DNA of 64,000 nt from Myxocyprinus asiaticus (taxonomy: Eukaryota > Chordata > Actinopteri > Cypriniformes > Catostomidae), in NCBI RefSeq assembly GCF_019703515.2, contig NC_059348.1, positions 19,735,656 to 19,799,655 of the forward strand, given 5' to 3'. Positions 1 through 10,495 of the stretch are shown here, one piece after another. Both the position numbers and the translations under genes were made by a program. The first letter of the stretch is position 1. Each line of letters starts with the position of its first letter. The notes under the pieces were generated by a model that was not told where the DNA came from, searched no databases, and saw only the letters and a list, made by a program, of their open reading frames with translations.

Positions 1-759
1 AATGTAAAAATTGAAGATCAGATTTATTTATAGGTTATGAGCCCATTATTATCCCGTTTGTTTCCTAATTTCAAACATCATTCAAACAGAACATACATAT
101 TACACAGGAGGAAAGACTCCTCATAACCATGGTTAGGTCAGTGTAGCTAATCTAAAATAATAGTAATAATAATAATAAATTATAGTAGCCTATTGATGAA
201 AAGAATACTAGCCGAAACACATTTTGAAACTTTAACTACAACTGCCACTGTTGATATTAAAATGAGGTCTAATAGATTCTACCTATAGATTATTTAATAT
301 GAAACTATAAATGTTTTTTCAAAATATTACAGTTACTTTTACTCATGTAAAATCGTGAAACTTTGTAAAGGTGATGATGTGTAATGATTTTATTTAATTG
401 TTTTAGCACATAACACAGCGTTGCTCTTTTCCTCATCAGTGCTGTTTGGCATGTCAGGGCTGCTTGTTTGATGGGTTTGACTTTGACTTGACTACCTAAA
501 CTAGAAAAGTCTTACTAGAATTGAAATGAGTCACATCAGTTTTACGGTCTGTGTGCCACAATATCGTGGGAAGGCCGGCTGTTGCGCGTACGCGTTAGAG
601 AGCAGAGGAGATCATTAGCGTGGGCTGGTAACGTTACACTCGCACGAAAGCTAAGCGCACCATGAAAATATCGCAGTGCAAATGAGAAGTCTTTAGCTGA
701 ATGAGAGATTATCATGAAACCTCTTCATTATATATTTTATTATCATTAAATAATCTCTA
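1..759. other. Non-coding stretch, no gene seen
   Basis: AT-rich sequence without an open frame, RNA gene or clear repeat boundary that I can support. Short AAT-type tracts occur near 160-180. Confidence 0.5.
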
Positions 760-873
760 TCACTTGGGCGGCCACCGAAAAATCATTGTCCTTTCCCTGC
801 TGTCCGCGACCCATTCCGAATAGAAGTGTGACCCACTTTTGGGTCATGACTTACCAGTTGAGAAACACTGCTC
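760..873 (-). repeat. hAT-like transposon end fragment
   Basis: The last part reads as a phrase seen at the ends of many fish hAT-type elements: a stretch about a hundred bases long finishing in TTGAGAAACACTG, whose reverse complement CAGTGTTTCTCAA has the CAG-type hAT terminus. The other end was not found in the upstream 760 bases, so this is a fragment. The class is assigned from memory of fish repeats, not from a search. Confidence 0.45.
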
Positions 874-1237
874 TAGAGCCAGAACCAATGTGTGTGTGTT
901 GCTTGCTGTACTACCCACATCCGAAACAACATCTACCGGCTTCTCTTTCTCACTAGTGTTTGGATGCGTGTCTCTAACTCATTAACCTTCTCCGTCAAGC
1001 TGACTAGTTTCTTTCATTTATCACATGTGAATCCTTCACTGCTGATGGAAGAAGTTGTAGTAAACATATGGCATGCAATGCAGGAAGAAATTATATGAGC
1101 GGATGCCATGACTTACCGCATTTGTTTGTTGTTGTTGTTATGGTTGTTCTTGAGCGGCAAGAGTTTGAGATCGATGTGGATCCTGATCAGTAGAGGTTTG
1201 AGATTGATGCAATAATCCATGTAAAGCTCAGTGGAGA
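874..1237. other. Non-coding spacer before DIRS copy A
   Basis: Contains a short TTG-rich tract near 1125-1145. The 68-codon open frame at 892-1098 has no recognisable domain and is probably chance. Confidence 0.5.
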
Positions 1238-1790
1238 AACGTCCTGGTTACTGTCATAACCTCTGTTCCCTGATGGAGGGAATGAGACGTTGTGTCGATG
1301 TAGTGACACTAGGGGTCGCCCTTGGGAGCCCCAAACACCTCTGATCTTTGAGAAAATGCCAATGGGAATTGGCGAGTGGAATTTGCATGCCACTCCCCCG
1401 GACATACGGGTATAAAAGGAGCTGGCTTGCAACCACTCATTCAGGTTTTGTGCTGAGGAGCCGAGACAAGGTCCCGGACATTTCAGCAGGTAGTTCAGTG
1501 TTGTGGCAGGAGGGACACAACATCTCATTCCCTCCATCAGGGAACGTTGCATACGAAAGTAACCAGGACGTTCCCTATCTGTCACTCACTCGACGTTGTG
1601 TTGATGTAGTGACACTAGGGGTCCCTATACAAAATGCCACAACTAGCTGAACTGTGTTACGTGAACTGGCAGTGCAAGATGGGCAGACCATTGTGTGCCT
1701 CGTAGCCAGCACATCCGGCCGTCACGTAACCTCCCCCAATGCTCTTACGACCGCCGTACGGTCCCCTGCACCTCAGGTACAAGTCGACTG
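1238..1790 (-). repeat. Inverted DIRS right end (ITR + ICR + 3' noncoding)
   Basis: Read on the minus strand this segment gives, in order, the 3' noncoding region of DIRS, the internal complementary region (about 1575-1640) and the right ITR ending in CCAGGACGTT. It aligns by eye along its whole length with the reverse complement of 7069-7619 and, more distantly, of 53400-53937. A TATAAAAGG box lies at 1411-1419 on the plus strand, inside the ITR. The match stops at about 1790, where L2 5' sequence begins. Confidence 0.85.
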
Positions 1791-1797
1791 TGACTCA

Positions 1798-4377
1798 AGA
1801 TGGCGCCGAGTATGGCTGCTGCGTTGCGAGCTCCGACACAACATAGTAGTGTTTTGTTTGTTTTGTTCACAATTCTTATGTTTTTTGTCTTGGATGTTGC
1901 AGGAGGAAAAGGGGAAACAGAGCCGGCGTTCTCATCAGAGTAAGACACTGTGCAAATCGACCCCTGCTACCCAGTATTCTATTGGCAAATGTTCAGTCTC
2001 TGGATAACAAGCTCTGCGAGCTGAAAGTGTGGATCTCTTTCCAACGAGAGACGAGGGACTGCTGCATTATTTGCCTAACAGAAACTTGGATGTCTGTGGA
2101 GATTCCAGACTTAGCCATTGAACCCGCGGGGTTCTCCGTGCACCGAGCGGACAGAGCGAAAGACCTCTCAGGTAAAAGCAGAGGTGGTGGTGTATGTTTT
2201 ATTATCAACAAATCCTGGTGTGATCAGAGGAACGTACATTCTATCAAGTCTTTCTGCTCTCCTGATCTGGAAATTCTCATGCTTCTGTGTCGACCATTCT
2301 GGCTACCGAGGCAATTCACAGCAGTCATTATCACAGCTGTGTACATCCCCCCACAAGCCGACACAGACCGGGCACTCAAGGAACTGTATGGGAGTATAAG
2401 TGAGCAGGAAACCGCGCACCCTGAGGCAGCATTCACTGTGACCGGGGACTTTAATAAAGCTAGTTTCAAATCAGTCGCACCAAAATACAACCAACACATT
2501 AGTTACAACACACGAGGGGACTGGGTTTTGGACCATTGCTACTCTCCCTTCCAGGATGGCTACAAATCCCTCCCCGACCCACCATTTGGCAAATTGGACC
2601 ACTCTTCCATTCTGCTTCTGCCCGCTTACAGGCAGAAACTGAAACAGGAAGCACCCATCCTCAGAACGATCCAGTGCTGGTCGGACCAATCAGACTCTAC
2701 GCTACAGGACTGTTTTGATCACATGGACTGGGAGATGTTCCGGTCCGCCTCTGATGACAACATCGAGCTTTACGCTGATAGCGTAATGTGTTTCATCAAA
2801 AAGTGCTTGGAGGACGTCGTTCTGACCAGAACAACACGGATCTATCCAAAACAGAAGCCATGGATAAATAGCGATGTTCGCGCAGCACTTAATGTTCGGA
2901 CCTCCGCTTTCAATTCCGGGAATGCAGAGGAGCATAAACAAACCAGTTATGCCCTCCGAACAGCAAAACGCCAGTACAGGAACAAGATTGAAGGACAGTT
3001 TAACACCACCAACTCTAGAAGCATGTGGCAGGGAATTAACATCATCACGGACTTTAAGGGAATAAAAACTCTGCCATGAACACCGCTGCCTCTCTCCCAG
3101 ATGAGCTAAATACTTTTTATGCTCGTTTTGAGGGAAATAACACCGCCCTCTCAGAGAGAGCTCTCACGGCCAAAGCTACAGAGGTTAGTTCACTCTCCGT
3201 CTCTGTAGTGGATGTAACCCGATCCTTCCGACGGGTGAATATCCGCAAAGCCGCGGGCCCAGACGGCATTCCGGGCCGCGTCATCAGAGCATGCCCGAAC
3301 CAGCTGGCTGGTGTTTTTACAGACATTTTCAACCTTTCCCTCTCTTTGTCTGTAGTCCCCACATGCTTTCAAACATCCACCATTGTGCCTGTTCCAAAGC
3401 AATCAAAAATAACTTGCTTAAATGACTGGCGTCCTGTTGCTCTGACCCCCATCATCAGCAAATGCTTTGAGAGACTAATCAGAGATTACATCTGCTCTGT
3501 GCTGCCTCTCTCTCTAGACCCATTGCAGTTTGCTTACCGCAACAACTGCTCCACTGATGATGCCATTGCATCAACAATACACACTGCTCTCTCCCACCTG
3601 GAAAAAAGAACACTTATGTGAGAATGCTGTTTGTAGACTACAGCTCAGCATTCAACACCACAGTGCCCTCCAAGCTAGATGAGAAACGCCAGGCTCTGGG
3701 CTTAAACAGCTCGCTGTGCAGCTGGATCATGGACTTCCTGTCAAGCAGACGCCAGGTGGTTAGAATAGGCAGCAACATCAACTCATCACTGACCCTCAAC
3801 ACTGGAGCCCCACAGGGCTGTGTTCTCAGCCCACTCTTGTATTCCTTGTAAACACATGACTGTGTGGCAACACATAGCTCCAATGCCATCATTAAGTTTG
3901 CTGATGACACGACGGTGGTAGGTCTGATCACTGACAATGATGAAACAGCCTACAGAGAGGAGGTGCACACTCTGACACACTGGTGTCAGGAGCACAACCT
4001 CTCCCTCAACATCAGTAAGACAAAGGAGCTTGTGGTGGACTTCAGAAGAAAAGACAGAGAACACAGTCCCATCACCATCAATGGAGCACCAGTGGAGAGA
4101 GTCAGCAGCTTCAAGTTCCTGGGTGTCCACATCACTGAGGAACTCACATGGTCCATCCACACTGAAGTCATTGTGAAGAAGGCTCACCAGCGCCTCTTCT
4201 TCCTGAGACAGCTGAGGAAGTTTGGAATGAACCGCCACATCCTCACACAGTTCTACACCTGCACTGTAGAGAGCATCCGACTGGCTGCATCTCCACCTGG
4301 TATGGCAATAGCACAGTCCACAACCGCAAAGCACTGCAACGGGTGGTGCGAACTGCCAGACACATCAGACTGTCCAT
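1798..4377 (+). mobile_element. L2-clade LINE, 3' end missing, inside DIRS copy A
   Basis: A non-LTR retrotransposon of the L2 (CR1/jockey-like) group. It starts with a 5' UTR-like segment containing CAAGATGGCGCC, then carries an endonuclease and reverse transcriptase reading frame. It stops abruptly after the residues QRVVRTARHI-equivalent, where DIRS gag sequence begins at about 4378. The C-terminal tail and 3' UTR, which target-primed integration normally keeps, are absent. The 5' end is present while the 3' end is lost, so the right junction is probably a later deletion or recombination. Confidence 0.8.
1903..4377 (+). pseudogene. L2 ORF2 (endonuclease + reverse transcriptase), broken
   Basis: The encoded product would nick target DNA and copy LINE RNA at the nick. 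The apurinic endonuclease-like domain spans about 1950-2640; the region around residues WVLDHCYS and the LDHSSI motif (the D-H pair of the exonuclease/endonuclease fold) is visible. The RT domain spans about 3180-4270, with [42 protein letters not shown] and the catalytic FADDTT motif near 3898-3915. The frame breaks three ways: a shift near 3076, a shift near 3618, and a TAA at 3849-3851 just before the FADD block. A further shift lies near 4272. The start is taken from continuous coding upstream of 1982; no convincing ATG is kept. Confidence 0.85.
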
Positions 4378-4790
4378 GATCCTGCCCTGGCGCGGATCAA
4401 GATGCACCCCGTCTGCTCGTCGCCAGGGGCGTCCCCCTGTGCCGACGACACCGGCTCCGCTGCAGCCTGGGCCAGCATTCTGGCCCCGGTGTAGAGCCAC
4501 CCGCAGGAAGCAGACGCCCCCCCGTCTCACGGCCTGCCACCAAGAACCTGAGGAAGGCTTCTAGCTGCCCCTGAGATGGGCGACCCATCCTGGGTCACAC
4601 ACCCGGTGTTTTCAGCCATCGTTATTGTGATCTCCGGACACCGCACATTTATGGCGGTGTCCCCCACCCCTGCGTGCCCAGCTGCGGCACAACACACACA
4701 CCCGGGCAGTTGTGATGGATTACGAGGACAGTTCCCTCCTCCCCCATTGTTGACCGGTCCTATGGTTGGTACCCAGAGCTAGGTAAGTGC
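4378..4790 (+). pseudogene. DIRS copy A gag-like ORF, C-terminal part
   Basis: This matches positions of about 49955-50465 in copy B: the same run of LPW, arginine/proline-rich text and the histidine/cysteine-rich segment before the GPMVGT phrase. It encodes only the tail of the DIRS ORF1 (nucleocapsid-like) protein; the N-terminal two thirds are gone, replaced by the L2 LINE. The frame is interrupted by stops. The protein would package element RNA by analogy with other DIRS ORF1 products, which is inference. Confidence 0.65.
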
Positions 4791-4944
4791 TTCGATGTCC
4801 CTAGACTCAGCACGGCCACGAGTTCGGGGTCCGAGCCCACTCAACATGGCGCCTCCGGCTCCGCCCCATCACGAGACCCACCCGCCGGTACGTCCGACAC
4901 GATTGGTCCCCCTCGCCCGGAGCTTGGGGATGTAGCTTGCGCTC

Positions 4945-5950
4945 CCCAACTCGGCTATGCGATTCAGTTCGCCAGGCACCCGCCTGGGTTTTACCTCAAG
5001 TGTAGGGCGAGAACGGCACTTCCCTCCCCGCGGAGATTGCGTCCCTTCTGCAGAAGGACGCGGTAGAGCCTGTCCCTCCAGCCGAGATGAAGAAGGGGGT
5101 TCTACAGCTCCTACTTCATCGTACCAAGGAAAGGCGGTGGATTGCAGCCAATCCTGGACCTGCGAGTTCTGAACCGGGCCTTGCACAGACTCCCATTCAA
5201 GATGCTGATGCAGAAATGCATTTTAGTGAGTGTCCGGCATCAGGATTGGTTCGTGGCAGGCACCTCAGCCGGTTGGGGCTTCGGGTCAACTGGGGAAAGA
5301 GCAGCTCTCCCCGGTACAGAGCATCTCTTTTCTCGGATTGGAATTAGTCTCAGTCTCTATGATGGCACGCCTCACGAGCGAGCGCATGCAGTCAGTGCTG
5401 AACTGCCTGAAGTTGTTCAGGCAGAGCACGGCGGTCCCCCTGAAGCATTTTCAGAGGCTCCTGGGGCAAATGGCGTCCTCGACGGCAGTCAAGCCCCTTG
5501 GGTCGATGCATATGAGACCGCTTCAGCACTAGCATCAGACTTGAGTTGCGAGGTGGGCATGGCACTGCGGCACACATCACGTGGTCATCACGCCGATCTG
5601 CCGCTACCTGTTCAGCCCTTGGATGGGCCTTGAGGTTATGACAGATGCCTCCGAGCGTGTGCAATGGGCACGCAGCCGTGGGCCGTGACTGCGTTGGCAT
5701 GTCAACTGCCTCGAGTTGCTCGCAATGTTGCTTGCCCTACGAAAACTTTGGCTGTTGATCCAGGGCAAGCACGTGTTGGTCTGGACGGACTACATGGCGA
5801 TGGTAGTGTGCAGTAGCCGCCAAAGCGGCTTGCGCTCGCGTCGCATGTTGCAACCTGCCTGCCGCCTCCTCCTCTGGAGTCAGCAGCGACTCAAGTCGTT
5901 GCGAGCCACTCACATCCCATGTGACCTCGACAGCGCGGCAGATGCTTGAG
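4945..5950 (+). pseudogene. DIRS copy A reverse transcriptase-RNase H, broken
   Basis: The RT fingers region (about 4945-5262) is recognisable from YFIVPKKGGG-like text and the block PILDLRVLNRALHRLPFK. At about 5263 the sequence jumps straight to the thumb region (LSRLGLRVNWGKS), so the catalytic palm with the YLDD box is deleted. The thumb continues with SVLNCLKLFRQSTAVPLKHF to about 5530. RNase H follows at about 5640-5950: TDAS (first D), CLELLA (E), WTDYMA (second D, VRTDNTA in copy B). Several frame changes and stops separate the pieces. Copy B has the opposite RT deletion, keeping the palm box and losing the fingers. Confidence 0.8.
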
Positions 5951-6640
5951 GGTGTACGTGGCTACTGTTGCGGCGCACCACAGTGCAGTTGACGGTAAGT
6001 GGTTAGGGAAGCATGACCTGATCATCAGGTTCCTTAGAGGCGCGAGGAGGTTGAATCCTCCCAGACTGCACCTCATTCCCTCATGGGATCTCTCCATGGT
6101 CCTGCAGGGAGCCCCGTTTGAGCCCTGGAGTCAGTTGAGCTAAAGGCAGTCTCTTGAAGACTGCCCTCCTGACTGAGATCATGTCCATCAAGAGGGTAGG
6201 GGACCTGCAGGCGTTCTCTGTCAGTGACACATGCCTGGAGTTCAGTCCAGAATACTCTCACGTGGTCCTGAGGCCCCGACCGAGCTATATGCACAAGGTT
6301 CCCATGACCCCGTTTAGGGATCGGGTGGTGACCCTGCAAGTGAAGCTGCCCCAGGAGGAGGCAGACCCAGCCTTTTCGTTGCTGTGTCCGGTGCGTGCTT
6401 TGCGCATCTACTTGGTCATTGATGCCATTGCTTTGGCATACCACACCCAGGACATGCCGCCCCCCTTGGGGCTTCGGGCACAATCCACCAGGAGTGTGGC
6501 GGCCTCCTGGGCCCCAACCATTGGCGCCTCTTTGGCAGACATCGGTAGAGCAGCGGGCTGGGCAACACCCAATACTTTGCGAGGTTCCTCAATCTCCGGG
6601 TTGAGCCAGTTTGTCCCGTGTGTTGTCAGGTACGTACAGG
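5951..6640 (+). pseudogene. DIRS copy A tyrosine recombinase, broken
   Basis: DIRS elements integrate with a phage-like tyrosine recombinase. The N-terminal part (about 5951-6143, RVYVATVAAHH, LIIRFLRGARRLNPP) and core (6154-6640) are visible. The first catalytic arginine lies in the KRVGDLQ motif. The H-x-x-R motif reads AQSTRS, so the histidine is glutamine here. Where the nucleophilic tyrosine is expected (after ATPNTF-RF) the sequence gives leucine, with a one-base frameshift nearby. Relative to copy B, about 640 bp between RNase H and this domain is deleted, as is a stretch in the core (about 35 codons) before VIDAIALAY. It cannot be active. Confidence 0.8.
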
Positions 6641-7232
6641 TAAGTTGGCAAGACAACTGGCCAGGTGTACTGCTTGCGTATAGCACCTTTCCCCCCCAGC
6701 TGTGTTCACGAGGTCGTGGACCCTGGATGTCCTTCCTCCTTAGCCCTGTGGCAGGCGAGTTCATGGAGAAACTAGATGCCGGCTCAGTACGTGTGCTATT
6801 AGGCCCTGTACTGGCGTAGGTGCTCCACATGTGCTGGTTGCCTGTTTGCAACCCTGTGTGATGTATCTTCCACGAGACAGTTTACCCATTGGTAAACCTG
6901 CATCTTCCTTGGGCAGAGTCCCCTCTGCTACTGGTTGCCATGTTTATAGAGCTCCGTCCCCCCGATGCAGACACTTATGGCCCCCAGTCAATCGATTTCC
7001 ACTCTTTTTTGGGGAGAAAAAAGAGGAGAAGAGGCCACGGCTGGGGTAGCCTGTCCCCATTTTTTGGGCAGTCGACTTCTCCCCAAGGTGCAGGGGACCG
7101 TACAATGCTCGTAGAAGCATTGGGGGAGGTTACGTGATGGCCAGGTGTGCTGGCTATGAGGCACGCAGTGGTCTGCCCATTTCACACCGCCAGTCCATGT
7201 AACACATTTCAGCTAGTTGTAGCATTTCATAT
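6641..7232 (+). other. DIRS copy A 3' noncoding region
   Basis: This follows the recombinase and aligns by eye with 52791-53541 of copy B, including the GGGGAGAAAAAA tract and the AGCTAGTTG phrase just before the internal complementary region. No gene is seen. From 7069 it is also part of the right palindrome arm. Confidence 0.6.
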
Positions 7233-7338
7233 AGGGACCCCTAGTGTCACTACATCGACACAACATCGAGTGAGTGACAGATAGGGAACGTCCTGGTTAC
7301 TTTTGTAACCTCCGTTCCCTGATGGAGGGAACAAGACA
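7233..7338. repeat. DIRS copy A internal complementary region
   Basis: The left half (7233-7286), ending GTGACAGATAGGG, is the reverse complement of the outer left terminus of a standard DIRS, as seen at 48301. The right half (7287-7338), starting AACGTCCTGG, is the reverse complement of the outer right terminus. In DIRS elements this region is thought to template joining of the two ends into a circle. Confidence 0.8.
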
Positions 7339-7394
7339 TTGTGTTCCTCATGCCACAACTCTGAACTACCCGCTGAAATGGCCGGGACCCTGTC

Positions 7395-7619
7395 TCGGCT
7401 CCTCAGCACAAAACCTGAATGAGTTGTTGCGAGCCAGCTCCTTTTATACCCGTATGTCCGGGGGAGTGGCATTCAAATTCCACTCGCCAATTCCCATTGG
7501 CCTTTTCTCAAAGATCAGAGGTGTTTGGGGCTCCCAAGGGTGACCCCTTGTGTCACTACATCAACACAATGTCCCGTTCCCTCCATCAGGGTACGGAGGT
7601 TACTAAAGTAAAATGGACG
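7395..7619 (-). repeat. DIRS copy A right inverted terminal repeat
   Basis: Reverse complement of the ITR at 1238-1470. It carries an inward-facing TATAAAAG box on the minus strand (7441-7448) and ends in the decayed terminus around 7610-7619. Confidence 0.85.
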
Positions 7620-7909
7620 ATAGTTTGTGGGATTTGTTTCCATTTCATTGACTTCGCTACAGCTTGTGTCCGACACACCTATCACTTACTTCTCAGGTGT
7701 GCGAACTTAGTTGTTCATTGACCTCACCTCATGGAGAAATGCCCTTTCAACACTCTGCTGTATAATTTAGATGCCGTTGGACCAAACAGATTTTAAACTG
7801 GGCTCACTGTGTCTTTAACTGTTTATATAGTTCACAATACTGAACTCACGGTTAAGTTCAGTTAACAATTATTAAACTAAGCCTGAATCAAGAAAAGTTA
7901 CGTTTTTTA

Positions 7910-7954
<45 letters not shown>

Positions 7955-8454
7955 AGACAGTTCCTTTCCTTTCAAATTTAGCTAGGCCTACAAATCTTAA
8001 AAGATCTAAATGATCCATCAGAGATGTACTGGGACTAAAAATCAGCCCAGAACAGGGCAATGGTGAATTATGTTAGATACACATGCTGCTTACACACTGT
8101 CACTGATTACATACATTTAAAAAATCTTTAATTACAATTTTATTTTTCTAAAATAAGATTCTCTCTGATTACATCTAAATATTCTTTTCAAAAATACAGT
8201 ACATATTTAATGGAAGTGCATGCTTATCCAGTTATATAATGAAAGATTTGAAATCAAATGAGGCATGACATTTGACATTCGGATTAGGCTATACAGTATT
8301 CCCCCATAGCATAATTATACTTAATATTCAGCATTAGACTTTATAGCTATAGTAGATTAATATTGCACTATAATTAAACCTCTGTAAACTTTAAGTTTCT
8401 CTGGCGCAGTCAGAGCAGAATACTCTCATGCTTCAAAAGGACATTCGATCCCCT
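7620..8454. other. Non-coding stretch with a (TTA)n microsatellite
   Basis: A TTA microsatellite of about 14 units lies at 7912-7953. The 62-codon minus-strand frame over it is a product of the repeat. Nothing else is recognised. Confidence 0.6.
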
Positions 8455-9195
8455 AGTATCCACCTAATAACTGCCCAGAACACCCTTGGAACAACCTAGC
8501 AACCACCCAGAACACCCTAGCAATTACCTAGCAATGCTCTAGCAGCCATCCAAAACACCCTAGCAATCACCTAACAACCACCTAGAACACACTAGCAACC
8601 ACTCAGAACACCCTAGCCACCATCTAGCAGCCACCCAGAACACCCTAGCAACCACCTAGCAGCCACTCAGAACACCCCAGCAACCATCTAGCAGCCAACC
8701 GGAACACCTCAGCAGCCTCCTAGTAATGCCGTAGCAATCACTCAGAACACCCTAGCAACCACTCAGAACACTCTAGCAACAATCCAGCAGCCACCCAGAA
8801 CACCCCAGCAGCCACCTAGTCATGCCTTAGCAGCCACCCAGAACACCTTAATAATTACCCAAAACACCCTTGGAACAACCTAGCAGCCAACCACCTAGTA
8901 ATGCCCTATAGTAGCCATCCAGAAAACCTGGCAACCACCTAGCAGGTACCCAGAACACCCTAGCAACCACCTAACAACCACCCACAACATCCTAGCAACC
9001 TCTCAGAACAACCTAGCAACCATCTAGCATCCACCCAGAACACCCCAGCAACCACCTAGTGAAGCCCTAGCAGTCACTCAGAACACCCTAGTAACCACTT
9101 AACAACCAACCATAACAACCCAGAAGCCACCCAGAACACCCTAGTAAACTCCTAGCAATGCTCTAGCAACCATACAGAACACCCTAGCAACCACT
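8455..9195. repeat. Minisatellite, ~21-bp CCTAGCAACCACCCAGAACA-type unit
   Basis: Dozens of imperfect tandem copies of a unit of about 21 bp, with variants such as CTAGCAGCCAC and CAACCACTCAGAACACC. Units are sometimes split into 10-11 bp half-units. No frame is kept, so it is non-coding. A short isolated block of the same repeat lies at 9936-9984. Confidence 0.85.
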
Positions 9196-9592
9196 AGGAA
9201 TTTCCTATTGACCTACTTCAGTCTAGTGACTTTTTCCTCGCAGCTGCCATATTTATGACCATCAGTGGGAGGAAACAATAGTGGTGAATGGAAAAAAAAA
9301 CAAACATGAAACGATATTAAGAAAAACCTAAAAAATTGCTTAACCCAGTAAAAGTTCATACAGATCAAATGACAGCACAAATATTGCTAAATTGGACTTT
9401 TGCAGACATTTAAATATATTTTATCCACGTTTCATCTCCGTATGCCAGCAAGTCTGATGTGTGACCGGCGAGCACACACGCCCACAGGTACGTTACCGTA
9501 AACATCTCTCATTCAGAAGTTACAAATGTTTTGTGTTGTTTTCTGGTCTGATTTGGTCACAATATTACAAAATGTCTGTGATGATCCCATTT
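9196..9592. other. Spacer between minisatellite and SINE
   Basis: AT-rich sequence. Nothing recognised. Confidence 0.4.
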
Positions 9593-9783
9593 ACATTTAT
9601 GCATTTGGCAGACGCTTTTATCCAAAGCAACTTTCAGTGCCCTGATTACAGGGACAATCCCCCTAGAGCAACCTGGAGTTAAGTGCCTTGCTCAAGGACA
9701 CAATGGTGGTGGCTGTGGGAATTGAACCAACAACCTTCCTCTTACCAGTTCAGTGCTTTAATCCACTACACCACCACCACTCC
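9593..9783 (-). repeat. tRNA-derived SINE, minus orientation
   Basis: The reverse complement starts with a tRNA-like head: an A-box-like GGTGTAGTGG and a B-box-like GGTTGTTGGTTCAATTCCC. A conserved body with CCTTGAGCAAGGCACTTAAC and a tail with GCTTTGGATAAAAGCGTC then ATGCATAAATG follow. The element is flanked by a probable target duplication, GATCCCATTT (9583-9592) and GATCCCGTTT (9784-9793). A second copy in the opposite orientation lies at 22855-23049. I do not name the SINE family. Confidence 0.8.
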
Positions 9784-9935
9784 GATCCCGTTTGTATGAG
9801 TGTAAGAACTGCTTTTAACTCCTGAAGAAGGCTTTTGTCTTTTTCCACAGCGCAGCACATTGAAGGTATATGGAACTTTGGTCACAAACATGGCAGCGTG
9901 GTCATACAGTGACGTCACATGAAACAAGTCAATAG

Positions 9936-9984
9936 TAGCCACCCAGAACACCCTAGGAAAAACCTAGCAACCACCTCACAATAA
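9936..9984. repeat. Isolated block of the 21-bp minisatellite
   Basis: CCACCCAGAACACCCTAGG and CCTAGCAACCACCTCAC match the array at 8455-9195. About 740 bp, including the SINE, separates the two blocks. Confidence 0.7.
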
Positions 9985-10039
9985 AAAAAAATAAAATAAA
10001 AATAAAAAAATTGAAGATATAGTTCTTTAATGACAAGTA

Positions 10040-10495
10040 CACTACAAGTCAAAAGTTTTGAAACACTCATTCTTTATTATAATTTTTTCACATTTTAGAA
10101 TAATAGTAAAGTCATCAAAACTATGGAATAACATAAATGGAACTATGGGAATTATGTTGTGACTAAACAAAATCCAAAATAAATCAAAACTGTGTTATAT
10201 TTTAGCATCTTCAAGGTAGTCACCCCTTTGCCTAGAATTTGCAGACATGTACTCTTGACATTTTCTCAATCAACTTCTTGAGGTATCACCCTGGATGCTT
10301 TTTAAACAGTATTGAAGGAGTTCCCATTTTTTTTTATTTTTTTTTTATAATGAAATAAATTAATATGGTGGCACAATTATATTTTTGTCTACAAAACTAA
10401 TTTCAAACATTTAAGCATACGCCTTCAGATCAAAAGATTTTTAAGATCATGAGAAACATTTCAGTCAAGTGTTTCAAAACTTTTGACCGGAAGTG
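10040..10495. mobile_element. Tc1/mariner-type MITE, copy 1
   Basis: Terminal inverted repeats of about 27 bp: the left starts CACTACAAGTCAAAAGTTTT and the right ends CAAAACTTTTGACCGGAAGTG. The left side is flanked by TA; on the right the TA has mutated. There is no coding capacity. It aligns with copy 2 at 16470-16991 but lacks about 65 bp of internal sequence present there. Confidence 0.85.

Larger units (their letters stand above)
1238..7619 (+). mobile_element. DIRS retrotransposon copy A, composite with an L2 LINE
   Basis: A tyrosine-recombinase retrotransposon of the DIRS order, broken and rearranged. Both outer edges carry the same DIRS right terminus in opposite orientation. The left edge (1238-1790) is the reverse complement of the right edge (7069-7619), including the internal complementary region. 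Between the arms lie an L2 LINE (about 1798-4377) and then the DIRS body on the plus strand: gag tail, RT, RNase H and tyrosine recombinase. A normal DIRS has its own left ITR followed by gag, as in copy B at 48301, so this arrangement is not a simple insertion. It could be two head-to-head DIRS elements collapsed by deletion, or a rearranged circular intermediate. All ORFs carry stops or frameshifts. Confidence 0.85.

Noticed and set aside
7872..8060. Minus-strand frame with a poly-asparagine run
   Set aside because: Created by the (TTA)n microsatellite.
8455..9195. CRISPR-like array
   Set aside because: Units are contiguous and imperfect without unique spacers, and the DNA is vertebrate.
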